NCBI GenBank assembly: GCA_021737785.1
Contig: JAIPDI010000032.1
Span: forward strand, 1-64,000
DNA: 64,000 nucleotides
Direction: 5' to 3'
Origin: Deltaproteobacteria bacterium
Lineage (GTDB): Bacteria > Desulfobacterota > DSM-4660 > Desulfatiglandales > Desulfatiglandaceae
Shown here: piece after piece, positions 17,494 to 26,769 of the stretch
Layout of the letters: every line of letters begins with the position of its first letter
Numbering within the stretch: the first letter of the stretch is position 1
The notes under the pieces: model-generated
Database searches by the model: none
Seen by the model: only the letters and a program-made list of their open reading frames with translations
Told to the model about the DNA's origin: nothing
Made by a program: the position numbers and the translations under genes

Positions 17494-17573
17494 TGTTTAC
17501 CCCGCATGCCCTGTGCAATTCCGGAGGACCGATTGCTCTGGGGTAGCTTCGGAAAATGGTACTGGGGTGTGAG
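17494..17573 (+). repeat. 80-bp interspersed element, copy 2
   Basis: Inverted copy of 4001-4080 with one substitution. It splits a leader that is continuous upstream of the gene at 16854, so it appears as an insertion of about 73 bases. Confidence 0.85.
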
Positions 17574-17618
17574 TCCCGCATGGCGGGATTGGTTGCGGCC
17601 GTCAGGCCGCCTTAGGAG
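17567..17618 (+). repeat. hairpin-plus-Shine-Dalgarno leader element, copy 2
   Basis: Identical over 52 bases to 16796-16847. Its TTAGGAG lies about 12 bases before the start codon at 17630. Confidence 0.8.
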
Positions 17619-17629
17619 GAGTCATACAG

Positions 17630-17923
17630 ATGGAAGACGTCAAACATGTGGCCTTTTTGGTGCGAAGGAAAGAAGATCTTTGGGAAGGATCCCGCTCCAC
17701 CCTCGGCCTGGCGGTTGAGAATTTCTACGCATATATGTTCGTCATCGACGTGGAAGTGGATATGACCGAGGAGTACAAGGAAAACCTGGAATGGCTGGAG
17801 GATATGGAATGTGAGTACTTCTCCAACAACAGGATAAACGCGGACGAGCACGGCTTTCAGTACCTGAGTCTGGAAGAAATCGGGCGGAAGCTGAAAGAAA
17901 TGGATCTCATCATACCCTTTTAG
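17630..17923 (+). CDS. DsrF/TusC-like small protein
   Basis: A 97-residue acidic protein with no membrane segment. It has a VAFLVRR strand at residues about 7-13, a central [19 protein letters not shown] block and a C-terminal [17 protein letters not shown] helix and strand, consistent with a DsrEF-like fold. One Cys lies at about residue 61. It sits between the DsrE-like and DsrH-like genes, the usual order of a TusDCB/DsrEFH set. I assign it mainly on size, order and fold-like pattern, so the family call is tentative. Confidence 0.6.
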   Translation: MEDVKHVAFLVRRKEDLWEGSRSTLGLAVENFYAYMFVIDVEVDMTEEYKENLEWLEDMECEYFSNNRINADEHGFQYLSLEEIGRKLKEMDLIIPF

Positions 17924-18159
17924 GCCCTTATTCCGAGGTTTTCTGTAACAAAAAACAAGCAGATGATTGTGGGAGGGTGACGTCTTGAATTTGGAATAAT
18001 GGAAGTATGGAATGATGGAATAATGGGTTTAAGGAAAAAAACCTTTCCTGGGTGATCCAGGTTCCTTTCCCAACCTTCCATTATTCCAACATTCCAGATG
18101 TCTGGAGACAATCACTCGAGAGCCACTTTGGTTGCGGTTACCCGCTTTAGGAGCCTGAT
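17924..18159. other. spacer with inverted GGAAT-type repeat
   Basis: No gene is seen. A tract of TGGAAT words (about 17989-18025) is mirrored by ATTCCA words (about 18080-18100), with an AGGAAA...TTTCCT stem and a CCTGGGTGATCCAGG stem between. It ends in a degenerate leader element, GGTTGCGG-tta-CCCGC-TTTAGGAG (18130-18153). Confidence 0.6.
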
Positions 18160-18333
18160 ATGAAACTGCTGCACATATTGAAGTCAGAGCCGGATGACAC
18201 CACCAAGACCCTGATGGCCATCCTGTCGGAAGGAAACGAGGCCTCCGAGTTTCCGCTTTATGACGGCCCGGTGGATTATGAGAGGCTTATCAATACGATC
18301 TTTGCCAATGATAAGGTCGTCTCCTGGTGGTAG
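18160..18333 (+). CDS. DsrH/TusB-like mini protein
   Basis: A 57-residue gene, short enough to be missed by common length cut-offs. The start at 18160 has TTAGGAG six bases upstream within a leader-type hairpin. The product begins MKLLHILKSEPDDTT and ends DKVVSWW; the start and the Trp-ending tail are reminiscent of TusB/DsrH, which are usually about 95-100 residues. It completes a possible DsrE-F-H trio after tusA. The cysteine typical of DsrH is absent. The gene call is good because of start, ribosome site and codon use; the family assignment is tentative. Confidence 0.62.
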   Translation: MKLLHILKSEPDDTTKTLMAILSEGNEASEFPLYDGPVDYERLINTIFANDKVVSWW

Positions 18334-18537
18334 CCGCGGAAAAAGACCTCATAGGATTTATGCGTGTCGATTTCTGATTGTCGATTGGATAGCGGCTTGC
18401 ATCCAAGGTGGTCCACAAGCGGAACCGTAAAGCCTTTTGGTGAAGGCTGTAAGACTTGAAAATATCATCTGAAGCTTCGTGAAAAACGGCTGGGAGGATG
18501 GGTCGAAGGCAGGTGATGAGGCTCAGGCAGAGCGCCT

Positions 18538-19881
18538 TTAGTCCGCCCTCTCTATGCCGTAGCGCCGGATCTTGTTATACAGGGTGGTCCGGTCAATGCC
18601 CAGGATCTCTGCGCTTTTGGAGATGTTCCATCCGTTCTTTTTGAGTACATGGGCGATATGCTCCCGCTCCACTGATTTCAGGGATTGATCCTCGACAGAC
18701 TCAATATATTCCTGGCGGAAGATGGGGAGGTCCTCGGGCATAATCTTTCTTTCCTTGCCGATAACCACCGCCCTCTCAATGGCGTTTTCCAGCTCCCGCA
18801 CGTTCCCCGGCCATTCATACAGCATCATTTCGTCCATGGCCTCACGGCTGATCTGGTCGATATCCTTGTTGGTCTCCTGGGCAAAACGCCTGAGAAAATG
18901 TTCCGCCAGGAGAGGGATATCCTCTTTCCGTTCCCTCAGCGGCGGCATGGCAAAAGCGATCACATTCAACCGATAATAGAGATCTTCCCGAAAGGTTCGT
19001 TCCTTGATCGCCTCCTCCAGGTTCTTGTTGGTGGCGGCGATGACCCGAAAGTCCGCCTCTATCGGCTGTGTGCCCCCCACCCGGTAAAACACCCTGTCCT
19101 CCAGGACTCGCAAGAGGTCGATCTGCATCCGCATGCTGATCTCGCCGATCTCATCCAGGAAGAGGGTCCCCTGGTGGGCCAGTTCCAGCCGGCCCTTCTT
19201 GGTGGTCTTGGCATCGGTAAAGGCCCCTTTCTGATATCCGAATAACTCGCTTTCCAGAAGATGCTCTGGAAAGGCGCCGCAGTTGACCACCACAAAAGGT
19301 CCCTCTGAACGGGGGCTCTGGGTATGGATCGCCCTCGCCGCAAGACCCTTGCCCGTTCCGGTCTCGCCCAGGATCAACACCGTCGCATCGTTGGGGGCCA
19401 CGTCCTGCACCAAATCAAATACCTTCTGCATAGAAGGAGCCTGCCCGATCATATTTTCGAACCGGGTCCTCTCCCTGTACTCCTCTTTAAGAAAGAGGGT
19501 TTCCCGCTCCCTGGCCTGACGCTGCACGATTTTCTCAATGAGCATCCCCAGTTCATTGGGATCAAAGGGTTTCAGAAGATAGTCATAGGCCCCCTGTTTC
19601 ATGGCATCGATGGCCGTGGAGATGGAACCGAACGCCGTAATGATCACCACGGCCACGTCCGGATCGCTCTCCCGGACACTCCGCAGTACGTCCAGGCCGC
19701 TCATCCCTTCCATCTTCATGTCCACCAGGAGGATGTCGAACTTGACGCCCTTCAGCATTTCCAGGGCTTCTTCTCCACTGGCCGCCTTCTCCACATGGTA
19801 CCCGTCCCGTTGAAGCCATCCGGCCAGGGATTCCCGCATGATCAATTCATCATCCACAATAAGGATCTTGGTATGCTCCAT
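18538..19881 (-). CDS. NtrC-family sigma54-dependent response regulator
   Basis: A 447-residue regulator. The receiver domain (residues about 5-120) has VDDE and the phospho-acceptor in LLVDMKM. The AAA+ domain follows (Walker A GETGTGKG near 170, GAFTDA for sigma54 contact, Walker B LFLDEIGEI). The C-terminal Fis-type helix-turn-helix includes ISKSAEILGIDRTTLYNKI. The start at 19881 was chosen because the receiver begins there; the frame continues upstream into the kinase gene. It begins 20 bases after the Rossmann-domain kinase, its probable partner. It would activate sigma54 promoters; a candidate lies at 21495. Confidence 0.92.
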   Translation of the reverse strand: MEHTKILIVDDELIMRESLAGWLQRDGYHVEKAASGEEALEMLKGVKFDILLVDMKMEGMSGLDVLRSVRESDPDVAVVIITAFGSISTAIDAMKQGAYDYLLKPFDPNELGMLIEKIVQRQARERETLFLKEEYRERTRFENMIGQAPSMQKVFDLVQDVAPNDATVLILGETGTGKGLAARAIHTQSPRSEGPFVVVNCGAFPEHLLESELFGYQKGAFTDAKTTKKGRLELAHQGTLFLDEIGEISMRMQIDLLRVLEDRVFYRVGGTQPIEADFRVIAATNKNLEEAIKERTFREDLYYRLNVIAFAMPPLRERKEDIPLLAEHFLRRFAQETNKDIDQISREAMDEMMLYEWPGNVRELENAIERAVVIGKERKIMPEDLPIFRQEYIESVEDQSLKSVEREHIAHVLKKNGWNISKSAEILGIDRTTLYNKIRRYGIERAD

Positions 19882-19900
19882 CGGCAGGTGTCTTCTCCTT

Positions 19901-21457
19901 TTATGATCCCTCTTTGTCCCTGTCCCCGGTTTGACCCAGAGGAATTTCCACCCTAAAGGTGGTTCCCCTGCCCACCTCGGAGGACACGGCGATGCTGCCC
20001 CCATACTCCTCGATGATTCCATAAACCACGGAAAGCCCCAGGCCCACCCCTTTCCCTTTTTTCTTGGTGGTGAAAAAGGGCTCAAAAAGGCGCTTCTGGT
20101 TTTCCCTGGAAATGCCCACCCCGCTGTCCTGAATGCAGACCACCACGCTGTTATGTCTCAGGGAATGCACGGTGGCGATGTTCAGGATGCCGCCGTCAGT
20201 TTCCATGGCCTCGGCGGCATTGGATATCAGGTTCATCATAATCTGCTGAAACTGATCTTCCGATCCCAATACATCCGGGAGATTCTGATCCAGATTGGTG
20301 GTGACCTTGATGCGGTTTATCTTCAGGAGATTGGCGTTCAGAAAGAGGGTCTTTTCAATGATCCGGTTGATACTGACCTCCCCGACAGTCAATTTTGACT
20401 GTCTGGAAAAGGCCAGCAGATTGGAGACGATCCGGCTGATCCGCCGGGTTTCGGTCTCCATGAGATGGACATATTCCCTGAACTGCCCGATCTCCTTCTC
20501 TCCCACAGATCCCTCATCAATGATGCGCTGGATCAGTACGAGGAGATTGAGCATCCCGGCAATGGGATTGTTGATTTCATGGACCACCGACGCAGACAGT
20601 TTTCCCAAAGACGCCATCTTGTCCTGATGAAGGAGTTTTTCGTGGGTCTCTTCCAGTTGTCGCGTCCGTTCTTCAACCATCTGTTCGAGTCGCTGGGTAA
20701 TCTCCTCTTCTTCCCGCTTCCGGTCGGTGATGTCCCGGCTGATTTCGACAAACCGTGAGATCTTTCCATCGCTCTCCCATATGGGGAAGAGGGTCACTTC
20801 GATATACCGGAGTTCACCGTTATGGCCCACCCGGGTCAGGACCTGCTGATCCGGCCGTCTGTTCCGGATCACCTCGTTCAGCGGACACACAATATCTCCC
20901 TGGGCACAGGGCTCGCTGGTATTCTGAAAGATCTCGTGACATGTCCGGCCGATGACCTCATCCCGGGAATACCCCATATGGTCCAGGAAGGCCCGGTTCG
21001 CCTCGACGATCTTTCTCTCCGGTGTGATCACTACGATAAAATCCTGGATCCCATCCAGGATGGTCATGAGTTCTTTGGTGCGGTCTCTCAGCTCCTTTTC
21101 CTGCCAGGTTACCGTGTTCCACAGCAATCTGAACACGCGGTTGGAAAGGAGACGGATATGGATCGGCTTGGTGGCCAGAATATCGCTGAAAACCGCCTCT
21201 TCGGGCACCAGGTCGATGATGAGATCGATCCGATGCTCCGGGCTGTAGAATTCATGATAGTCGGAAACGGCGATCAGCCCCATTTCGCGGGCCAGGACGA
21301 TTCCCGGGGCCTTTGGATCCGGGTCGGCCACCGCAACGATCCGGGCCCCGTTAACAAAGTTCTTGCCGTATATCATCGTCTTTTCGATGAATTCCCTGCA
21401 AAACCCGCCACCGCCGACAATGCCGATTCTGGTGGTGGGCATCTCTTTTTCAGACAT
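19901..21457 (-). CDS. Rossmann-domain/PAS sensor histidine kinase
   Basis: A 518-residue protein without membrane segments. Residues about 8-115 form a dinucleotide-binding-like domain, with IGIVGGGGFCREF and, at the end of a second strand, VAVADPDPKAPG. A PAS domain follows (about 128-250), then a coiled coil, the H-box VVHEINNPIAGM (about 300) and ATPase boxes MMNLISNAAEAM, DSGVGI and GVGLGLSV. A paralog with the same N-terminal domain lies at 30212. The kinase is upstream of and probably co-transcribed with the NtrC-type regulator, and divergent from hdrA. Sensing of a nucleotide cofactor is inference; the ligand is unknown. Confidence 0.88.
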   Translation of the reverse strand: MSEKEMPTTRIGIVGGGGFCREFIEKTMIYGKNFVNGARIVAVADPDPKAPGIVLAREMGLIAVSDYHEFYSPEHRIDLIIDLVPEEAVFSDILATKPIHIRLLSNRVFRLLWNTVTWQEKELRDRTKELMTILDGIQDFIVVITPERKIVEANRAFLDHMGYSRDEVIGRTCHEIFQNTSEPCAQGDIVCPLNEVIRNRRPDQQVLTRVGHNGELRYIEVTLFPIWESDGKISRFVEISRDITDRKREEEEITQRLEQMVEERTRQLEETHEKLLHQDKMASLGKLSASVVHEINNPIAGMLNLLVLIQRIIDEGSVGEKEIGQFREYVHLMETETRRISRIVSNLLAFSRQSKLTVGEVSINRIIEKTLFLNANLLKINRIKVTTNLDQNLPDVLGSEDQFQQIMMNLISNAAEAMETDGGILNIATVHSLRHNSVVVCIQDSGVGISRENQKRLFEPFFTTKKKGKGVGLGLSVVYGIIEEYGGSIAVSSEVGRGTTFRVEIPLGQTGDRDKEGS

Positions 21458-21778
21458 GGACGACGCTCCGATTCAGGCATGATATCCCCTCGCCGGGCAA
21501 AACCCTTGCGTTTTTGCAGCCGAGGCAGGGTCTACACGCATTCGCGATGGTATTGATCAACCGCAGGGATGGATGGGATCTATTTGGCGACAATGTATCA
21601 TGGCCATGCCCCCGCTTCAAGGGGTTATTTTTCCAATTTCAATCAGGGGGTCCCCTTGCGGCCGCTTGGAAAACCCTGGGAGTTTTTTTATTGACAGCCT
21701 TCAGGAATCATGAGAAAAAGACTGAACCCCAAATTCCGGCCAAGCGCCGTTTCAAGAAAATCCCATAAGGAGTACTTC
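21458..21778. other. divergent intergenic region, sensor kinase / hdrA
   Basis: These 321 bases separate the kinase (minus) from hdrA (plus). They contain the sigma54-like element at 21495-21510 and a TTGACA without a good partner at about 21691. No gene is seen. The hdrA start has AAGGAGT upstream. Confidence 0.7.
21495..21510 (+). promoter_or_regulatory. sigma54-like -24/-12 element upstream of hdrA
   Basis: GG at 21496-21497 and GC at 21508-21509 are exactly 10 bases apart, within GGGCAAAACCCTTGC, close to the consensus TGGCAC-N5-TTGC. It points toward hdrA, about 270 bases upstream of its start codon. The neighbouring NtrC-type gene makes it plausible. Confidence 0.4.
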
Positions 21779-24700
21779 ATGCCCGGAAAAACCGTTGGAT
21801 CCGTCATGGTGGTAGGTGGTGGAATTGCAGGAATGCAGGCCGCTCTGGATCTGGCCGATTCAGGATATCTGGTTCACCTGGTGGAGAAATCGCCCGCCAT
21901 TGGCGGGGTCATGAGCGAGTTGGACAAGACCTTTCCCACCAATGACTGCGCCATGTGAATTATCTCACCCAAACTGGTCGAGGTCGGCCGGCATCTGAAC
22001 ATCAATCTGATCACATGTGCGGAAGTGGCGGAGGTTGAGGGGACCCAGGGGAACTTTCAGGTGACCTTGCACAAAACCCCCCGTTTTATCGATGAGAACA
22101 AGTGTACGGCCTGCGGCGATTGCGCCGAGGCATGCCCCGTGAGTCTTCCCAATGAATATGACCAGGGCCTGAACCAACGTAAGGCCGCATTCAAGAAATA
22201 TGCTCAGGCCATTCCCGGGGCGTTTTCCATCCAGAAAACAGACAAGGCCCCCTGCCGGCTGGCCTGCCCGGCCGGGCTGAACGTGCAGGGGTATGTACAG
22301 ATGGTACGCCAGGGCAAATATAAGGAAGCCCTCAAGATCATCATGGAAGACCTTCCCCTGCCCGGTGTCCTGGGCCGCATCTGCCCCCACGGCTGCGAAG
22401 ACGCGTGCCGGCGGTGCGAGGTGGATGACCCGGTGGCCATACGGGACCTTAAGCGGCTGGCCGCGGATCAGTTTGATCCCAGAGACATCGAAATCGCGTG
22501 TGCCCCCCCCAGGACGGAAAAGGTGGCCATTATCGGCTCGGGTCCTGCCGGGCTTTCGGCAGCCTATCACCTGGCGCGGAAAGGCATCCTCTCCACCATT
22601 TTTGAGGCCCTGCCGGAACCCGGGGGCATGCTGCGGGTGGGGATCCCGGATCATCGTCTTCCGAGGGAGATCCTGGACAACGAGATCGAGGTGATCACCA
22701 ACCTGGGTGTTGAGATCAAGACCGACACGCCGTTGGGCCGGGATCTGACCGTGGATCATCTCTTGGACAACGGATACAGCGCCGTATACCTGGCCCTCGG
22801 CGCCCATAAGGGGATCGAGCTGGGAATCCCCGGGGAAAAGGCCCGGGGGGTCCGCCAGGGGGTGGACTTTTTGAGAGAGATGAACCTCAAGGGAACCGCG
22901 GCGGTCGGAAAGAGAGTGGCCATCGTCGGCGGGGGCAATGTGGCCATAGACGTCTCCCGCTCCGCTATCCGTCTTGGGGCGGAAGAGGTCACCATCCTTT
23001 ACCGTCGGACCCGTGCCGAGATGCCTGCCTGGGAAGAAGAGATCCGGGCCGCGGAGGCGGAAGGGGTTCAAATCAGCTACCTGTCGGCCCCCCAGGAGGC
23101 CCTGGTCGAAGATGGAAAAATTGTGGGACTCCGGTGTATCCGAATGGAACTGGGCGATGCCGATTCCTCAGGCAGAAGACGTCCTGTTCCGATCCCGGGA
23201 AGCGAGTACGATATCAAGATCGATCACCTCATTCCGGCCATCGGGCAGCGTCCCGATCTGTCGGCATTAGAGGACATTTCAGATATCGGATTCTCCAAGT
23301 GGGGGACTACAGAAGCAGACCCGGTGACCTACGAGACCGGACGCAAAGGCGTCTTTGCCGGGGGCGATCTTCAAACCGGGCCCTGGGTGGCCATCGGCGC
23401 CATTGCGGCAGGACGGGAGGCGGCCGAATCCATTGTCCGTTATCTGGACGGCCGTGACATGGCCGAAGGCCGGACTCCCCTTGCCGTTGAAAACCCGGCA
23501 TACCGTCCAATCCCCGAGAACCAGCCCATACAGTCCCGGGCCCGAATGCCGGAGAGGCCTCTTGATCAGCGGGCAGGCAACTTTTTTGAAGTTGAACTGG
23601 GATATGACGAGGAGACCGGAAAAGGGGAGGCCGGCCGGTGTCTCAACTGCGGATACTGCTGCGAATGCTATCAATGTGTGGAGGCCTGCGGGGCCGGAGC
23701 AGTCACCCTGGAATCCCATGCCCAGAAGCCCGAGGCCCTTGCCCTTGATGTGGGATCCATCATACTGGCCCCGGGTTTCCAGCCGTTTGATCCATCACGA
23801 TTTGAGACCTACAATTACGCGGCGCATCCGAATATCATCACTTCCATGGAATTTGAAAGAATCCTGTCCGCGTCCGGACCCACCATGGGGCACCTGGCCA
23901 GGATATCCGATCACAAGGAACCCAAAAAGATTGCATGGCTCCAATGCATCGGCTCAAGGGACATCAACCGGTGCGACAACGGCTTCTGTTCTTCCGCCTG
24001 CTGCATGTATGCCATCAAGGAAGCGGTCATCGCCAAAGAACACGCGGGCGGTGCCCTGGATTGCGCCATCTTCTACATGGATATGCGGACCCATGGAAAA
24101 GACTTTGAACGCTATTACGACACTGCCAGGGAAAAACACGGCGTTCGCTTTATCCGTTCCAGGGTCCACACCATCGATCCTGTCGATGGAAGCGATGATG
24201 TCCTGCTGAAATACGCTACCGAAGCCGGAGAGATCGTTGAAGAGCACTTCGATATGGTGGTCCTTTCGGTGGGGCTTGAAACCTCGCCCGAGACCGTCAC
24301 CCTGGCCCAGGAACTGCGAATCGATCTGACCGAAGGCCGGTTCTGCCGGACCCCTTCATTTCATCCTGTGGCCACATCCAGGGAGGGGATTTATGTGTGC
24401 GGGGCCTTTGCCGGACCCAAAGACATCCCTCAGTCCGTGATCGAGGCCAGCTCTGCAGCCGCCGAGGCAGGGGCCCTTCTGCGGGACGCGCGAAATACCC
24501 TGACCCGGACCCGTGAGGTCCCCCAAGAGCGGAACATTATGGGTGAACGCCCCCGTATCGGCGTTTTTGTATGCCAGTGCGGCATCAATATCGGTTCGGT
24601 CGTGGATGTGCCGGCAGTGCGGGATTATGCCGCATCCCTCCCCTTTGTGGAATATGTGACGGACAATCTCTACACCTGCTCGCAGGATACCCAGGAGGCC

Positions 24701-26215
24701 ATGACCCGGGTGATCACGGAGAATGATCTCAACCGTATCGTGGTGGCCGCCTGTACCCCCAAGACCCATGAGCCCCTGTTCCAGGAAACGCTCATCAACG
24801 CAGGTCTGAACAAATATCTCTTTGAGATGACCAACATCCGGAACCAGGACTCCTGGGTCCACAAGGACGATCCGATCATGGCCACGGAAAAGGCCAAGGA
24901 TCTCGTTCGCATGGCCGTGGCCAAGGCGGCCATGGTGGAGCCTCTCCTGGAAGTCGAAGTGGATGTGGATCAGAAGGCCCTGGTGGTGGGGGGGGGGATC
25001 TCGGGGATGTCCGCGGCAAAGAGCCTCTCCGATCAAGGCTATGAGGTGTGCCTGGTAGAGCGGTCATCCGCACTGGGCGGGCAGGCCCTCAACCTCTTCA
25101 GGACCTGGAAGGCCGAGGATATTCAGCAGAATCTCTCCCAGCTGATCGCGTCAATAACCTCCGACAGCAACATCCATGTGCGTCTGGGGACGGAACTGAC
25201 GAACGTTGACGGATTTGTCGGGAGCTTTAAGACGACCCTGGGCGCTGACGGAAAGGAAGACCTCTTTGAACATGGTGTGGCCGTCATCGCAACCGGGGCC
25301 TCTGAATTCAAACCGGATGAATATCTTTACGGCCAAGATCCCAGGGTGGTCACCCATCTGGAACTGGACCGTAAATTGATGGATCCGGACCCCTCTCTGA
25401 AATCCCTCGGAACCGCCGTGTTTATTCAATGCGTCGGGTCGCGCGAGCCTCAAAGGCCCTACTGCTCGAGGGTATGCTGTACCCACTCCATGGAGAGCGC
25501 CATTCATCTCAAGGAGATGAATCCGGATATGAATGTATACATCCTGTATCGTGATATCCGGACATACGGGGAGCGGGAATATCTCTATCGCAAGGCAAGG
25601 GCTGCCGGCATCCTCTTTTTCCGGTTTTCATTAGATCAGAAGCCCCGGGTCACCGCCGGTCAGGAGACCCTGGAGGTGGAGGTCATGGATCAAATCCTCG
25701 GAAGGCCCGTCCTCATAAAGGCCGACCTGGTTTCCCTGGCCACGGCCATCGTCCCCTACAGGGATGAAAAACTGGCCCAGTTTTTCAAGGTGCCGATAAA
25801 TGAAGACGGGTTTTTTGTCGAGGCCCACGCCAAGTTGGGACCCTCCCAGTTTGCCACGGATGGGGTCTTTCTCTGCGGCATGGCCCACTATCCCAAGCCG
25901 ATCGATGAATCGGTGGCCCAGGCACAGGCCGCGGCATCCAGGGCCGTCACCCTCCTGGCCAGGAAGAAGATCCAGGTCAGCGGCACCATCGCCCATGTCA
26001 ATCCGCTGCTTTGCAGTAGTTGCGGCGTATGTGTGGACGTCTGCCCCTATTCCGCGCCCTCCTTTGTCTTGGAAGGCCGTTTTGCAGGGAAGGCGGAGAT
26101 CAATCCGGTACTGTGCAAGGGATGCGGCCTGTGCGTGGCATCGTGCCGGTCCGGGGCCCTGAATCTCAGGGGATTCGGGGAAGACCAGATCATGGCCATG
26201 ATCAATGAGATATAG
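21779..26215 (+). CDS. hdrA: HdrA-GltD-HdrA fusion flavoprotein, selenocysteine-containing
   Basis: A 1478-residue protein if UGA at 21956-21958 is read as selenocysteine (residue 60), in [14 protein letters not shown], where HdrA proteins carry Cys or Sec. The two open stretches are in the same frame. Domain order: FAD motif [13 protein letters not shown] (about 9-22); 4Fe-4[13 protein letters not shown] (109-119); inserted GltD/NfnB-like NADPH-FAD domain (about 155-510) with [13 protein letters not shown] and [10 protein letters not shown]...[10 protein letters not shown]; Cys-rich segment near 621; rest of the first HdrA; and a second complete HdrA (about 925-1478) with [10 protein letters not shown] near 1067 and two C-terminal 4Fe-4S motifs (about 1412 and 1446). 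It probably bifurcates electrons among NADPH, ferredoxin and an Hdr partner. mvhD follows. Without readthrough it would be a 59-residue stub. Confidence 0.9.
21974..21991 (+). promoter_or_regulatory. bacterial SECIS-like hairpin in hdrA
   Basis: CTGGTC (21974-21979) pairs with GGCCGG (21986-21991), including two G-U pairs, around the loop GAGGTC. The stem starts 15 bases after the in-frame UGA. A GGU-bearing apical loop at this distance is what SelB recognises in known bacterial SECIS elements. Confidence 0.7.
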
Positions 26216-26220
26216 GGGTG

Positions 26221-26335
26221 AATTGAGGAATTGAGGAATGAGGGATTGAGTGATTCGGGATTCCGTCTCCACTATCCGGTAACCAGTATCCAGTATCCAG
26301 TATCCAGTAACCAGCAATCAGCAACCAGGAGAAGA
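26221..26335. repeat. 7-nt-period repeat tract before mvhD
   Basis: GATTGAGG/GGAATTG-type words (26221-26265) are followed by a run of CCAGTAT heptads (about 26278-26335). The tract ends in CCAGGAG, which provides the ribosome site of mvhD. Confidence 0.75.
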
Positions 26336-26337
26336 TC

Positions 26338-26769
26338 ATGAGTGACTGGGAAGCAAAAATAACAACATTTCTCTGCAACTGGTGCAGCTACGGGGCGGCC
26401 GATCTGGCGGGGGTAAGCCGGTTTCAGTATCCCCCCGACTTCCGGATTATCCGGGTCCCCTGCTCGGCCAGGGTCAGTCCCAAGTTTGTGCTGGCCGCCT
26501 TTCGACACGGGGCCGACGGCGTCTGGGTGTCCGGGTGACACCCCGGAGACTGCCATTACCTGGAAGGTAATTACTATGCGAGAAGAAAATTTGCGCTCTT
26601 AAAAGGCCTGTTGGAACATGTGGGCATTGAACCGGGGAGGCTCCATTTTTCGTGGATATCTTCGGCCGAGGCCACCAAATTCGTGGATGTGGCCAATACC
26701 GTGGCAAAGGAAGTGAAGGACCTGGGCCCGGCCCGGTATTTTATCAAAAAGAGAGCTGAGGTGGCATAA
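26338..26769 (+). CDS. mvhD: MvhD/FlxD electron-transfer subunit, selenocysteine-containing
   Basis: A 143-residue protein if UGA at 26536-26538 encodes selenocysteine 67. It has the MvhD pattern: [12 protein letters not shown] (C13, C16), RVPCSARV, then GVWVSG-U-HPGDCHY, where homologues have Cys, or Sec in some methanogens. The frame continues to a TAA overlapping the next start codon by one base. MvhD holds a 2Fe-2S cluster and links a hydrogenase or Flx module to HdrA. It lies between hdrA and the Flx-type subunits. Without readthrough the conserved PGDCHY half would be lost, yet that half has no frameshift or other stop. Confidence 0.92.
26555..26571 (+). promoter_or_regulatory. bacterial SECIS-like hairpin in mvhD
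   Basis: ATTACC (26555-26560) pairs perfectly with GGTAAT (26566-26571) around loop TGGAA. The stem starts 16 bases after the UGA, practically the same distance as in hdrA. The loop carries GG. Confidence 0.65.

Larger units (their letters stand above)
17163..17629. other. repeat-rich leader region before the DsrF-like gene
   Basis: No gene is seen. The region contains a three-way-junction palindrome (17309-17356), a partial relative of the 80-bp element (about 17352-17420), a second copy of the leader seen at 16755-16847 (17454-17495 plus 17567-17618), and the 80-bp element inserted between those two parts. Confidence 0.75.

Noticed and set aside
21710-22024. hdrA as a pseudogene or two genes split by a stop codon
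   Set aside because: The stop is a single UGA at a conserved Cys/Sec position, the frame is continuous on both sides, a SECIS-like hairpin follows, and no other lesion is seen in 4.4 kb.
26338-26538. a 66-residue truncated MvhD
   Set aside because: The conserved HPGDCHY half follows in frame right after UGA, and the full-length frame overlaps the next start codon.
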